NCBI GenBank assembly: GCA_012727965.1
Contig: JAAYFZ010000188.1
Span: 1 to 25,444, forward strand
Direction of reading: 5' to 3'
Source of the DNA: Clostridiaceae bacterium
Lineage (GTDB): Bacteria; Bacillota; Clostridia; Saccharofermentanales; UBA5734
Length of the DNA: 25,444 bases
The notes under the pieces were generated by a model that saw only the letters and a program-made list of their open reading frames with translations, ran no database searches and was not told where the DNA came from. Both the position numbers and the translations under genes were made by a program. Positions within the stretch are counted from its first letter, which is position 1, and each line of letters opens with the position of its first letter. Below are positions 1 through 6,896 of the stretch, piece after piece.

Positions 1-1
1 A

Positions 2-730
2 GGCTTTTACCTTTATTCTATACATGCTTAGGTAGTAAATACCAAATACTGCAAGTAAGACTCCAACTCTGACAAGCGTAATTAGCATATCAGAATTCAG
101 TATAGACCAATTTGAAATATTGAAAAACACTAAAGCAGCAACCTTAATTATTCCTCTAAATAGATTTGTTTTGAAAGTAGTGTCAATGATCGGAAGTGCA
201 ACTAGTATAGTTAGCGGGACACCCGCTGATACAAGAATCTTCTGGAATGTGTTCATCCTATAGTAGAGTGCAGAAATAATGAAACCGGCAAGTCCAAACA
301 GAAGATAGGTAAGAAACAGATTAATGTACAAATATATTCCAGTGCCAGTTGATAATCCAGTTATTATAGTTCCATTTACTTCAAGTTCAAGCATATTATC
401 TGCGACATTGAGAAGCTTGGTTAGAATTAAGTCTATTGTGGACATAATAACTGCTAGAGTTAATGCTGTAATCGCAGTGGAGATATAGACAGAATGTCTG
501 GAGCGGCCATGTTGGAGCAACATTAATAAGGTTTGTCTGAATGTAGTCAAACCAAGTACGAAGTTGAAGATATATGTCGACATATTAAGACCGTTGAATG
601 AAGCACTGGTAGACATGAGCCGAACAAAAACAAGCAATAAGCCGTTGATCGCGATGATGATAGCATAATATATTGCCAAAGCTTTCAGACTGTCGCTCAA
701 TGAGTAGCGAAGTGCAGGTTTTAGTGTCAT
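2..730 (-). CDS. ABC transporter permease, partial (C-terminus beyond window start)
   Basis: The frame is open from an ATG at 730-728 to the window edge, giving about 243 residues with no stop, so the 3' end is missing. The product begins MTLKPALRYSLSDSLKALA and contains about six hydrophobic segments (roughly residues 17-37, 52-65, 80-100, 125-160, 166-180, 190-200 and a last one near the cut), typical of an ABC-2-like integral membrane subunit. The start is well supported: AAGGAGGAG lies about 7 nt upstream (738-746), and the ATG overlaps the stop of the ATPase gene as ATGA, indicating translational coupling. It should be the membrane partner of the ATPase encoded just before it, in an operon headed by a YtrA-type GntR repressor; relatives of that arrangement respond to cell-wall stress or export small molecules. 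The substrate cannot be told from sequence. Seen: frame, hydrophobicity, coupling. Inferred: function. Confidence 0.82.
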   Translation of the reverse strand, partial: MTLKPALRYSLSDSLKALAIYYAIIIAINGLLLVFVRLMSTSASFNGLNMSTYIFNFVLGLTTFRQTLLMLLQHGRSRHSVYISTAITALTLAVIMSTIDLILTKLLNVADNMLELEVNGTIITGLSTGTGIYLYINLFLTYLLFGLAGFIISALYYRMNTFQKILVSAGVPLTILVALPIIDTTFKTNLFRGIIKVAALVFFNISNWSILNSDMLITLVRVGVLLAVFGIYYLSMYRIKVKA

Positions 731-1620
731 TTTGCTTCTCCTCCTTGATTATTTTCCGTCATGCGGATGAAGAGCTTCTGTAGATCCATACGGTTGATGT
801 CAAGCTCTGGTGGAACCTGAGCTCTGTCTAGCTCGCCAAGTACATATGCTGATTTGAGCCCGCCAAGCACATCGACGCCGATGATCTGTTTACCGCTAAT
901 ATATCGTTCTACTGTATCTGCTTTCCCACTGACTGAATAACCAGCCTTGAGCAGGTTTTCTGTACTATCGATTTTCAGTATCTCGCCGCGATGGATGATC
1001 ATAACTGTTTCCAGCATGCTGGTGATCTCTTCGATCAAATGAGTAGATATGATGAAGGTGCGTGGATTATCCGAATAAGTTTCCATAAGAGACTTATAGA
1101 AGAGCTGTCTATGATTGGCATCGAGCCCAAGTACCGGTTCATCCAATAATATGAAGTCTGCATCAACGCATAGAGCGATAATTCCTTTGAAAATCGAATT
1201 GTAGCCAGTCGAGAGCTGCTTAATTTTCTTCTTACCGTTTAGTTCGAATTTTGCGCAAAGCTCTTTAGCTCTTAATCGATCGAAGCCGGGATAGAAATTC
1301 GCGGCCCATTTGAAGGCTTGATCTACGGTCATACTCTCTGGATAACAATTTTTTTCTGACATGTAGTAAAGCTTACTTAATGCCTTATCATTATCAATTA
1401 CCGATTCACCATTAACGCTGATCGTGCCGCTGTCCGCATATAGTCTGTTTGATATCAGGTTAAGTAGTGTTGTTTTACCGGCTCCGTTTCGGCCGAGTAA
1501 GCCATAAATATGATCTGGCTCGAAGGTGAGACTGATATTTTTTAATGCTTGTACATTGCCGAAGCTTTTGCTTATATCTTGAACCTTGATCTTATAGTCA
1601 TTATTACTTCTGATCACCAT
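727..1620 (-). CDS. ABC transporter ATP-binding protein (YtrB-like, GntR-linked)
   Basis: Nucleotide-binding subunit that powers the adjacent permease. Numbering from the longer GTG start, the Walker A is GRNGAGKTT (about 46-54), the signature is LSTGY rather than LSGGQ (139-143), the Walker B is FILLDEP (159-165) with a D-loop GLD, and the H-loop histidine is in STHLIEE (about 197). The usual Q-loop glutamine is not evident; the region reads YYMSEKNCYPES. The frame extends to a GTG at 1629, but I prefer the ATG at 1620: GGGGGTG ends 6 nt before it (1627-1633), while the GTG has no spaced ribosome site. That gives 297 aa and a 17-nt overlap with the end of the GntR gene. Length and motif order fit the family; about 80 residues follow the H-loop, a C-terminal extension common in this group. 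Exported substrate unknown. Confidence 0.93.
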   Translation of the reverse strand: MVIRSNNDYKIKVQDISKSFGNVQALKNISLTFEPDHIYGLLGRNGAGKTTLLNLISNRLYADSGTISVNGESVIDNDKALSKLYYMSEKNCYPESMTVDQAFKWAANFYPGFDRLRAKELCAKFELNGKKKIKQLSTGYNSIFKGIIALCVDADFILLDEPVLGLDANHRQLFYKSLMETYSDNPRTFIISTHLIEEITSMLETVMIIHRGEILKIDSTENLLKAGYSVSGKADTVERYISGKQIIGVDVLGGLKSAYVLGELDRAQVPPELDINRMDLQKLFIRMTENNQGGEAK

Positions 1621-1993
1621 TTGTTTCACCCCCGTAATTTCTCTCGATCAAAGCAATCAGTTCTTGTTTGGATAAGCCCAGCTTGCCTGCTTCTGTCAAT
1701 AGACTAACAATATACTGCTGGTAAAAGTCCTGTTGACGTTTCTCTCTTACCGCTTGTGCGGCCCCCCGACCTACAAACATGCCCAAACCTCTCTTCTTAT
1801 AAATGAGTCCTTCATCGGCCAGCTTATTCATTCCCTTCAAGACTGTTGCAGGATTTATATTAAATCGCGCTGAGAGTTCTGTGGTAGAAGGTATCTGACT
1901 GTCCTCCGGGAAGGCTCCGGTGAATATTGCATCTTCTATCTGCTCGGATATCTGCAGAAATATCGGTTTGTCACTCTGGAAATCCAGCTGCAT
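1604..1993 (-). CDS. GntR-family transcriptional regulator (YtrA subfamily)
   Basis: Short one-domain-plus-tail GntR regulator, 129 aa from the chosen start. The N-terminal winged helix-turn-helix runs from about residue 10 to 75 (PIFLQISEQIEDAI, then IPSTTELSARFNINPATVLKGMNKLADEGLIYKKRGLGMFV), the classic GntR pattern. The remaining ~50 residues are helical and too short for an effector-binding FadR or UTRA domain, which is the hallmark of the YtrA subfamily. The frame reaches a GTG at 2002, but GAGGTG sits 7 nt before the ATG at 1993, so that start is favoured (MQLDFQSD). It is the first gene of the ABC operon, and its promoter contains inverted repeats, so autorepression of the operon is likely (inference from the family). 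The inducer is unknown. Confidence 0.92.
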   Translation of the reverse strand: MQLDFQSDKPIFLQISEQIEDAIFTGAFPEDSQIPSTTELSARFNINPATVLKGMNKLADEGLIYKKRGLGMFVGRGAAQAVREKRQQDFYQQYIVSLLTEAGKLGLSKQELIALIERNYGGETNGDQK

Positions 1994-2005
1994 TATGTTC
2001 ACCTC

Positions 2006-2055
2006 GTTCCTTGGTTAATTACTTGTGTAACTAAGTATAAATCCAACCAACCAAG
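2006..2055 (-). promoter_or_regulatory. Candidate operator(s) for the YtrA-type regulator
   Basis: Two nested symmetries surround the -10 element. On the minus strand CTTGGTT (in the spacer) is mirrored by AACCAAG just before the ribosome site, a 7-bp inverted repeat flanking the -10 and start point. Inside it, an imperfect palindrome ACTT-n8-AAGT (about 2021-2036) covers the -10/+1 region. The position is what an autorepressor would need. Which symmetry, if either, is bound is not decided by the sequence. Confidence 0.4.
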
Positions 2056-2062
2056 ATGTCAA
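2034..2062 (-). promoter_or_regulatory. Sigma-A-type promoter of the GntR-ABC operon
   Basis: Read on the minus strand, TTGACA (2062-2057), a 17-nt spacer and TATACT (2039-2034) form a near-consensus vegetative promoter. It lies about 40 nt upstream of the GntR start codon, so the leader is short. No competing promoter of this quality is seen on either strand here. Confidence 0.8.
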
Positions 2063-2077
2063 CACTAAAAATCAGCG

Positions 2078-2083
2078 TATAAT
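2078..2083 (+). promoter_or_regulatory. Possible -10 element for the metallo-hydrolase gene
   Basis: A perfect TATAAT lies 44 nt upstream of the ATG at 2127, divergent from the GntR promoter. No good -35 is found at 16-18 nt upstream, so this promoter may be weak or activator-dependent. Confidence 0.4.
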
Positions 2084-2126
2084 ATAGAAGTCATATGTTT
2101 GTTTTAAGCAGAAAGGCAGGGTTAAC

Positions 2127-2951
2127 ATGACTATCAAGATTTTGGTCGAAAACACTTCTAGTGCTCCTGAGTATGGCAGTGAGCATGGTTTGAGCATATG
2201 GATTGATACTCGTTCTGGGCCCGTTCTTTTTGATACTGGTGCTAGTGATCTGTTTGAGAAAAATGCTGTCAAGCTTGGGCTTAAGCTTGATGATGTCAAA
2301 CTGGCGATACTATCACATGGTCATTATGATCATGGCGGAGGATTGAAGGCTTTTGCCAGTTTAAATGATATTGCGTCGATTTATGCAAGTCGTTTGGCCT
2401 TTGGTAATCATTTTTCCGACAGATCTGAGGGCCTAAAAAACATAGGTATAGATAAATCGCTTGAGACCAGCGGGCGCATCATATTTGTTGATAAGCAACT
2501 GCGTATCGATCAAAATCTCTCGCTATTTGCCAGTGTTTCTGGCAGCTTCCCTGAACCAGAGGGTAACAGCAGTCTTCTGATTTCAGATGATGAAGGTATA
2601 ACCAGTAAAGATCAATTTCTTCATGAGATAAATCTGGTTGTTGAAGAAGGTAGTAAATTCATACTGATAGCAGGCTGTGCTCATAAGGGCATATTGAATA
2701 TTGTCGAAGAATTTGCAAGGTTATATAAACGTATGCCTGACCATGTGATCAGTGGCTTCCACCTTTACAATCGGCATAATAATACTTGCGAATCGGATGA
2801 GTATATCGAACAGATTGGGAGATTTATGCTTGAACGTAAAATAAGCTGTCATACAGGTCACTGCACCGGGCAGCGGCCATATAGACAGCTTAAGAAGATC
2901 ATGGGTGATTATTTAGATTATATCTCTGCCGGCAGCATTATTGAGCTGTGA
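2127..2951 (+). CDS. Metallo-beta-lactamase-fold hydrolase (COG1237 type)
   Basis: Soluble 274-aa MBL-fold protein. The metal-binding signature SHGHYDHGG gives H64-x-H66-x-D68-H69, a further histidine is in GCAHKGI (about 185), and a late HTGHCTG supplies another candidate ligand. The layout (GLSIWIDT, LFDTGAS, late GFHLY and HTGHCTG) matches the COG1237 group, often annotated as 7,8-dihydropterin-6-methyl-4-(beta-D-ribofuranosyl)aminobenzene 5'-phosphate synthase because of an archaeal methanopterin enzyme. In a Firmicute that pathway is unlikely, so the true substrate is unknown. The start ATG has AGAAAGGCAGGG upstream. The gene converges on fprA, and the two stop regions overlap by 14 bp with no terminator between them. 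Confidence 0.88.
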   Translation: MTIKILVENTSSAPEYGSEHGLSIWIDTRSGPVLFDTGASDLFEKNAVKLGLKLDDVKLAILSHGHYDHGGGLKAFASLNDIASIYASRLAFGNHFSDRSEGLKNIGIDKSLETSGRIIFVDKQLRIDQNLSLFASVSGSFPEPEGNSSLLISDDEGITSKDQFLHEINLVVEEGSKFILIAGCAHKGILNIVEEFARLYKRMPDHVISGFHLYNRHNNTCESDEYIEQIGRFMLERKISCHTGHCTGQRPYRQLKKIMGDYLDYISAGSIIEL

Positions 2952-4128
2952 TAGCTTCGGCCAATGCTTTTGCGGCTGATTTGAAGCTATCGTCCGGGTT
3001 CCAATTACATTTGACTTCATCTTCGATTACATCAAAGCCTGAGTTCGTGAGTATTTCACGCAGGACTTTGTTGCCTTCGCCGCTCCAGCCATAACAACCA
3101 AAAGCAGCAGCTTTTTTGCCTTTGAATTTCATTTCGCGAACGAAGTGCAGGAAGCCGCCGACAGATGATAAAATGTCGTTACTGACAGTAGGCGAGCCGA
3201 CTAAGATCGCTTTTGATCGGAAAATTTCTGTAACTACGTCATTCTTGTCAGAAACCGCAAGGTTGCAGACTTTTACTCTTGTATCTGGACTTGCTTCACT
3301 TAAGGCTTCTGCAATGAGATGAGCGAGCTTCTGCGTGCCATTCCACATCGTGTCATAGATAATCGTTATCTGGTCAGTCTGATAGTTATCAGCCCATTCC
3401 TGATATTTCTCAACAATTTGCATTGGATTATCGCGCCAGATCGCACCATGACTTGGGGCAATAATGTCGATAGGCAGATTCAAACCAATTATCTCCTTGA
3501 GCTTGTTTTTTACAAGGGGAGAGAATGGTGTGAGAATGTTGGCATAATATTTAATCGCTTCTGCCATTAGCTGGCACTGATCAGCTCGATCATTAAATAA
3601 TTCTTTTACTGCAAAATGCTGGCCAAAAGCATCATTTGAAAAGAGAATATTATCTTCGGTCAGATATGTTGCCATACTATCTGGCCAATGAAGCATTCTC
3701 ATCTCAACAAATACAAGCTTCTTGCCATTTCCTATATCGAGAGAATCTCCTGTTTTCACGACCTGAAAATTCCAATCAGGCTGATGATACTGACCAGTCA
3801 GACTCTTGACAGCATTGGCTGTGCAATAAATGGGAGTGCCAGGTATTTCTTGTAGCAGCTCAGGGAGTGCTCCGCTGTGATCGACCTCGCCGTGATTTAC
3901 AATAATGTAATCGATACTCTTAAGATCTATTTCTGTCTTAAGATTAGCGACAAAATCATTAGAATGAGGCTTCCAAACTGTATCTATCAGAACTGTTTTT
4001 TCTTCTTGCACTAAATAGGCGTTCTGACTGGAGCCGTTATGTATCGAATAATCATCTCCATGAAATGATTCGAGCTCCCAGTCAATATGGCCGACCCAGC
4101 TTACGTTGTTTTTTACTAGTTTTTTCAT
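2938..4128 (-). CDS. fprA: Flavodiiron protein (A-type flavoprotein; O2/NO reductase)
   Basis: Cytoplasmic enzyme that reduces O2 to water and/or NO to N2O, protecting anaerobes. At 396 aa it has the normal two-domain length. The MBL-like diiron domain keeps every ligand: H79-x-E81-x-D83-H84 (NHGEVDHSG), H147 (LHWPD), D166 (SNDAFGQH) and H227 (PSHGAIW). The C-terminal flavodoxin domain (from about residue 253) shows the FMN phosphate loop YDTMWNGTQKLA plus VGSPT and FGCYGWSGEG. There is no fused rubredoxin or flavin-reductase domain and no rubredoxin gene nearby, so electrons must come from a donor encoded elsewhere. The start has GGAGGT 9 nt upstream. It lies 131 nt behind an MFS gene on the same strand but has its own palindrome-bearing upstream region, suggesting independent regulation. 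Which of O2 or NO is preferred cannot be read from sequence. Confidence 0.96.
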   Translation of the reverse strand: MKKLVKNNVSWVGHIDWELESFHGDDYSIHNGSSQNAYLVQEEKTVLIDTVWKPHSNDFVANLKTEIDLKSIDYIIVNHGEVDHSGALPELLQEIPGTPIYCTANAVKSLTGQYHQPDWNFQVVKTGDSLDIGNGKKLVFVEMRMLHWPDSMATYLTEDNILFSNDAFGQHFAVKELFNDRADQCQLMAEAIKYYANILTPFSPLVKNKLKEIIGLNLPIDIIAPSHGAIWRDNPMQIVEKYQEWADNYQTDQITIIYDTMWNGTQKLAHLIAEALSEASPDTRVKVCNLAVSDKNDVVTEIFRSKAILVGSPTVSNDILSSVGGFLHFVREMKFKGKKAAAFGCYGWSGEGNKVLREILTNSGFDVIEDEVKCNWNPDDSFKSAAKALAEAITAQ

Positions 4129-4202
4129 ATGATAAATACCTCCAATGGTTGTCTTAACACTTAAGCCGGAAAGACATGTGACCAGCCTACTAGTTACTGT
4201 CG

Positions 4203-4232
4203 TTCATACTAACATATATAGTTAGTTGCCAA
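4203..4232 (-). promoter_or_regulatory. Candidate fprA promoter with embedded operator palindrome
   Basis: On the minus strand TTGGCA (4232-4227), an 18-nt spacer and TATGAA (4208-4203) form a plausible promoter 75 nt upstream of fprA. The spacer is almost filled by a perfect inverted repeat, ACTAAC-n7-GTTAGT (4208-4226). The A+T-rich centre and lack of a T-run argue against a terminator, so an operator for an oxygen/NO-responsive or other dimeric regulator is more likely (inference). Confidence 0.5.
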
Positions 4233-4259
4233 TATGACATATGGTACAGTTTAATTTAT

Positions 4260-5552
4260 CTAACTCTGGCTATTCATATCTGAAGAAACACCTCTCGGAC
4301 AGTTGGGATACTTGCGAGACAGCCAGCTTGCGGTGAACATAATCAGGCTGACTAGAATGAAGGTGATTTCATAACCGAGGAGCCTGATGAAAATACTGCC
4401 CAGGATCGGTAGAACTATGATAGAAATATTGAGTGTGCCGCGTATGCCCAGATAATGCGTTCTCTTGTCTGGAGGCGCGATGTCAAGAAGTGCAGCTTCG
4501 AAGCCGATAAGTCTGCCGCTTACGATGAAACCAAGCAGGAAAAATACCGCACCGTAAACCATAGGAGAAACTCGGGCAGCAAAAAGTGCGATAAGAGGAA
4601 TGACCGCGCCTGTAAATGTGCAAACCTGGATGATCACTCTGGATTGCGAACGCCTGGATATGTAGCCCCAGACAAGATTAGAGAGGATAGTTCCGGTTAC
4701 TTGAACTAAAAGGAACTTACCAACGAATGACTCATCAAGATCGAAGGATTCACGAGCATAGATTATATAGAATGGCAAAACCATGACGCTGAAGCTTGCC
4801 ATATTCTCAACTATGATGAAACGCAGTAAAGCCCGATCAGCTTTGACAGCGGAAGGGACGCTTCTAATATAATCCAACAGCTTGCCTCGCGCTGCCATAT
4901 GAGGTGAAGCCGGTTCTTTGATGAAGAAGAAGCCGATCGAAGCAATTAGTAAACCGAAAAAACCGATGGCAAGTGTCAAAGCATAATTATTGGGGAAGGA
5001 GAAAACGCCTGGCTTAAGTATTCCGGTGATGATAAGCCCACCGGCAAAAGACGCGGCACTGGCAAAGAATTGCTTCGCGGCATATAGCTGAGTCCTTTTT
5101 TTACTCTCAAGTGATTTTCCCATAAGATCTGCATAGGCAATACCTGCGAACCCGGCGCTGACTGAAAAAATAAGCACCCAGACAAAGAATACAGCGATGG
5201 CGAGCATTGGATAGCTCACTCCAAGGAAGAATGTTGTCAGAGACATGCCGAGGAAGGCAAAAGCTCTCATGAAAATACCCAAAAGCAGATATTTCTTCTT
5301 ATAGACTGTGCTAGCCAGATAATGGCTGAAAATGAGATTGAAAACAAGCGGACCGCCAAGCATAACGGCATATAGTGTACCAAAAAGTGTTTTTGAACTT
5401 GTAAACGATGATATAAGTGAGGGAAAGACCGTATTCAAATCTATCATTGACATTGTAAGCGCAAGAAAGAAGCCATGCCAGATATATGCAATATACACAG
5501 TTCTGACCTGACTTCTATTCTCTATTATCTTCTTATCATTAGAAGTATCCAT
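4260..5552 (-). CDS. Major facilitator superfamily transporter
   Basis: 430-aa polytopic inner-membrane protein with about 12 hydrophobic helices across residues 20-420, organised as two six-helix halves around a charged central loop (about 212-235, containing KEPASPHMAARGKLLDYIRS). No signature lets me name the substrate. The ATG at 5552 has only a weak ribosome site (GGGA, 8 nt upstream). It starts 18 nt after the stop of the 74-aa gene, so translation may be coupled to that gene and both likely share its promoter. The next gene on the same strand is fprA, but an intergenic palindrome separates them. Direction of transport and link to redox defence are unknown. Confidence 0.88.
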   Translation of the reverse strand: MDTSNDKKIIENRSQVRTVYIAYIWHGFFLALTMSMIDLNTVFPSLISSFTSSKTLFGTLYAVMLGGPLVFNLIFSHYLASTVYKKKYLLLGIFMRAFAFLGMSLTTFFLGVSYPMLAIAVFFVWVLIFSVSAGFAGIAYADLMGKSLESKKRTQLYAAKQFFASAASFAGGLIITGILKPGVFSFPNNYALTLAIGFFGLLIASIGFFFIKEPASPHMAARGKLLDYIRSVPSAVKADRALLRFIIVENMASFSVMVLPFYIIYARESFDLDESFVGKFLLVQVTGTILSNLVWGYISRRSQSRVIIQVCTFTGAVIPLIALFAARVSPMVYGAVFFLLGFIVSGRLIGFEAALLDIAPPDKRTHYLGIRGTLNISIIVLPILGSIFIRLLGYEITFILVSLIMFTASWLSRKYPNCPRGVSSDMNSQS

Positions 5553-5570
5553 TATTTTGTTCCCGATGCA

Positions 5571-5795
5571 TTATTTTTTGAAGATATTTTTCACTCCACC
5601 AAGAAGACCGCCAGCCTTATCTGCAGTAAGTTTTGCTTTTACAGCGTCTACAGCTTTTTCAATCATATCGTCAGGCAGGTCGATTCCACTAACTGATTCA
5701 ATAGCCTTAACAGGATCCTTTTTAAACTTTTCTGCAAAGCTCTTATCATTTTTTACCTTATCAACGATTGCATCAATCTTTTCCTTGAAGTCCAT
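5571..5795 (-). CDS. Small helical protein of unknown function (74 aa)
   Basis: A real gene despite its size: AGGAGG lies 9 nt before the ATG and an extended -10 promoter lies upstream. The product is highly charged and lysine-rich (MDFKEKIDAIVDKVKNDKSF...), with two predicted amphipathic helices separated by SGIDLPDDM, and it ends AGGLLGGVKNIFKK. No signal peptide or membrane segment is visible. It resembles small conserved Clostridia proteins of the pattern K-DP-K-(A/S)-hE---G-DLPDD, and loosely the Nif11-type helical leader peptides, which also finish with a GG motif; but only seven residues follow GG, and no modification enzyme or peptidase-exporter is adjacent. It is the first gene before the MFS transporter. 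Function not assigned. Confidence 0.8.
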   Translation of the reverse strand: MDFKEKIDAIVDKVKNDKSFAEKFKKDPVKAIESVSGIDLPDDMIEKAVDAVKAKLTADKAGGLLGGVKNIFKK

Positions 5796-5842
5796 AATTG
5801 TATTCCTCCTAATAAATGTAAAACGGTAGATTAGATGAGTTA

Positions 5843-5851
5843 ATTATATCA
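5843..5851 (-). promoter_or_regulatory. Extended -10 promoter of the 74-aa/MFS operon
   Basis: On the minus strand the sequence TGATATAAT combines a perfect TATAAT with the TGn extension, about 48 nt upstream of the 74-aa start codon. No convincing -35 is seen, which is normal for extended -10 promoters. Confidence 0.6.
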
Positions 5852-5863
5852 CTAATTTATGAC

Positions 5864-5940
5864 GATGCATGCGAATAAGCTACTGTAACAAATATGTTTA
5901 AGCAATAAATCAGTGTACTATTTTACCCATGGCATGCATC
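5864..5940. repeat. Separated 9-bp inverted repeat in the divergent intergenic region
   Basis: GATGCATGC (5864-5872) is exactly mirrored by GCATGCATC (5932-5940), with 59 bp between. Each arm is itself nearly palindromic (ATGCAT/GCATGC). They lie between the 74-aa gene promoter and the sugar-permease genes and could be paired binding sites for one regulator. The loop is long, so an RNA hairpin is less likely. No other structure explains this intergenic stretch. Confidence 0.45.
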
Positions 5941-6008
5941 ATATATCTCTTATCTGACCAAGGTTGCGGAAGTAAAATGAAGGTAGTTGGATCCTGGGGG
6001 TGTTAGTT

Positions 6009-6896
6009 ATGAATGGGATGAAGAGATCTAGCAGGCTTAAGCTTGAATTTTCGCTATTTAATTTACCGGCAGTAATTTTTGTATCCTTGTCAATTTATAT
6101 TCCTTTTGTCATGAGTATGTATTTTTCACTGACAGAATGGAATGGTATCAGCAAGTCAGCTAAATTTGTTGGCTTGGACAATTTTATTAAATTGTTTTCA
6201 GGGGACAAAGATTTCGTACAGGCAGCCTGGTTTACATTTCGCTATAGTGTACTATTCATTATACTAATTAATTTTCTAGCGCTCTTGCTGGCAGTGCAGC
6301 TGGATAAGAAGCTCAAGACTGCGAATATTCTGAGAGCAGCTTTTTTTGTCCCTTATATAATGAGTTTGGTAATTGTTGGATTTATCTGGCGCTTTATTTT
6401 CTCGCAAGGATTCAATGAACTACTGGATAAAACCGGTTGGGCTATTTTTGAATTAAGCTGGCTTGGTGACCCTAAGCTTTCATTCTGGTCAGTTCTTCTT
6501 GTGTCGATTTGGCAATCTATTGGCTTCTATATAGTTATCTATATCGCTGGTCTACAGTCTATTCCAACAGAGCTGCCTGAAGCAGCGATTGTTGATGGAG
6601 CTAATAGAAGACAAACATTTTTCCATATTACATTGCCGATGTTGGCTCCGTCTCTTACGACAGCGTTCTTTATGGCACTAGTAAATTCAATAAAAATATT
6701 TGATATTATCTTCTCGCTGACAGGTGGAGGACCTGGTGGATCGACCTACAGTATCACATTCGATATATATGTAGAAGCATTCCAGAACAATAACTACGGA
6801 TATGGAACGGCCAAGGCACTTGTTCTTTTCCTGGCTGTGCTTGCTATTACAACTATTCAGTTGAAATACTTCAAGAGCAGGGAGGTGGAGATCTGA
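6009..6896 (+). CDS. Carbohydrate ABC transporter permease, MalF/UgpA type
   Basis: Integral membrane subunit of a CUT1-type sugar importer. About six transmembrane helices; the EAA coupling loop that docks the ATPase is clear: PEAAIVDGANRRQTFFHITLP (roughly residues 190-210). SLTEWNG near the N-terminus and SLTGGGPGGST after the EAA loop are typical of this family. The frame could begin at a GTG at 6000, but GGGGG (5996-6000) is correctly spaced for the ATG at 6009, giving 295 aa. Its stop overlaps the next permease start as ATGA, so the two are coupled. Probable partners: the second permease and the binding lipoprotein at 11311. The transported sugar is not determinable; no ATPase is encoded in the window for this system. 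Confidence 0.95.
   Translation: MNGMKRSSRLKLEFSLFNLPAVIFVSLSIYIPFVMSMYFSLTEWNGISKSAKFVGLDNFIKLFSGDKDFVQAAWFTFRYSVLFIILINFLALLLAVQLDKKLKTANILRAAFFVPYIMSLVIVGFIWRFIFSQGFNELLDKTGWAIFELSWLGDPKLSFWSVLLVSIWQSIGFYIVIYIAGLQSIPTELPEAAIVDGANRRQTFFHITLPMLAPSLTTAFFMALVNSIKIFDIIFSLTGGGPGGSTYSITFDIYVEAFQNNNYGYGTAKALVLFLAVLAITTIQLKYFKSREVEI

Noticed and set aside
4208..4226. Reading the fprA upstream palindrome as a terminator of the MFS gene
   Set aside because: Short A+T-rich stem, 7-nt spacer and no following T-run on the minus strand.
5557..5829. Plus-strand frame of 90 aa opposite the 74-aa peptide gene
   Set aside because: The minus-strand gene has promoter, AGGAGG and sensible composition; the opposing frame has none of these.
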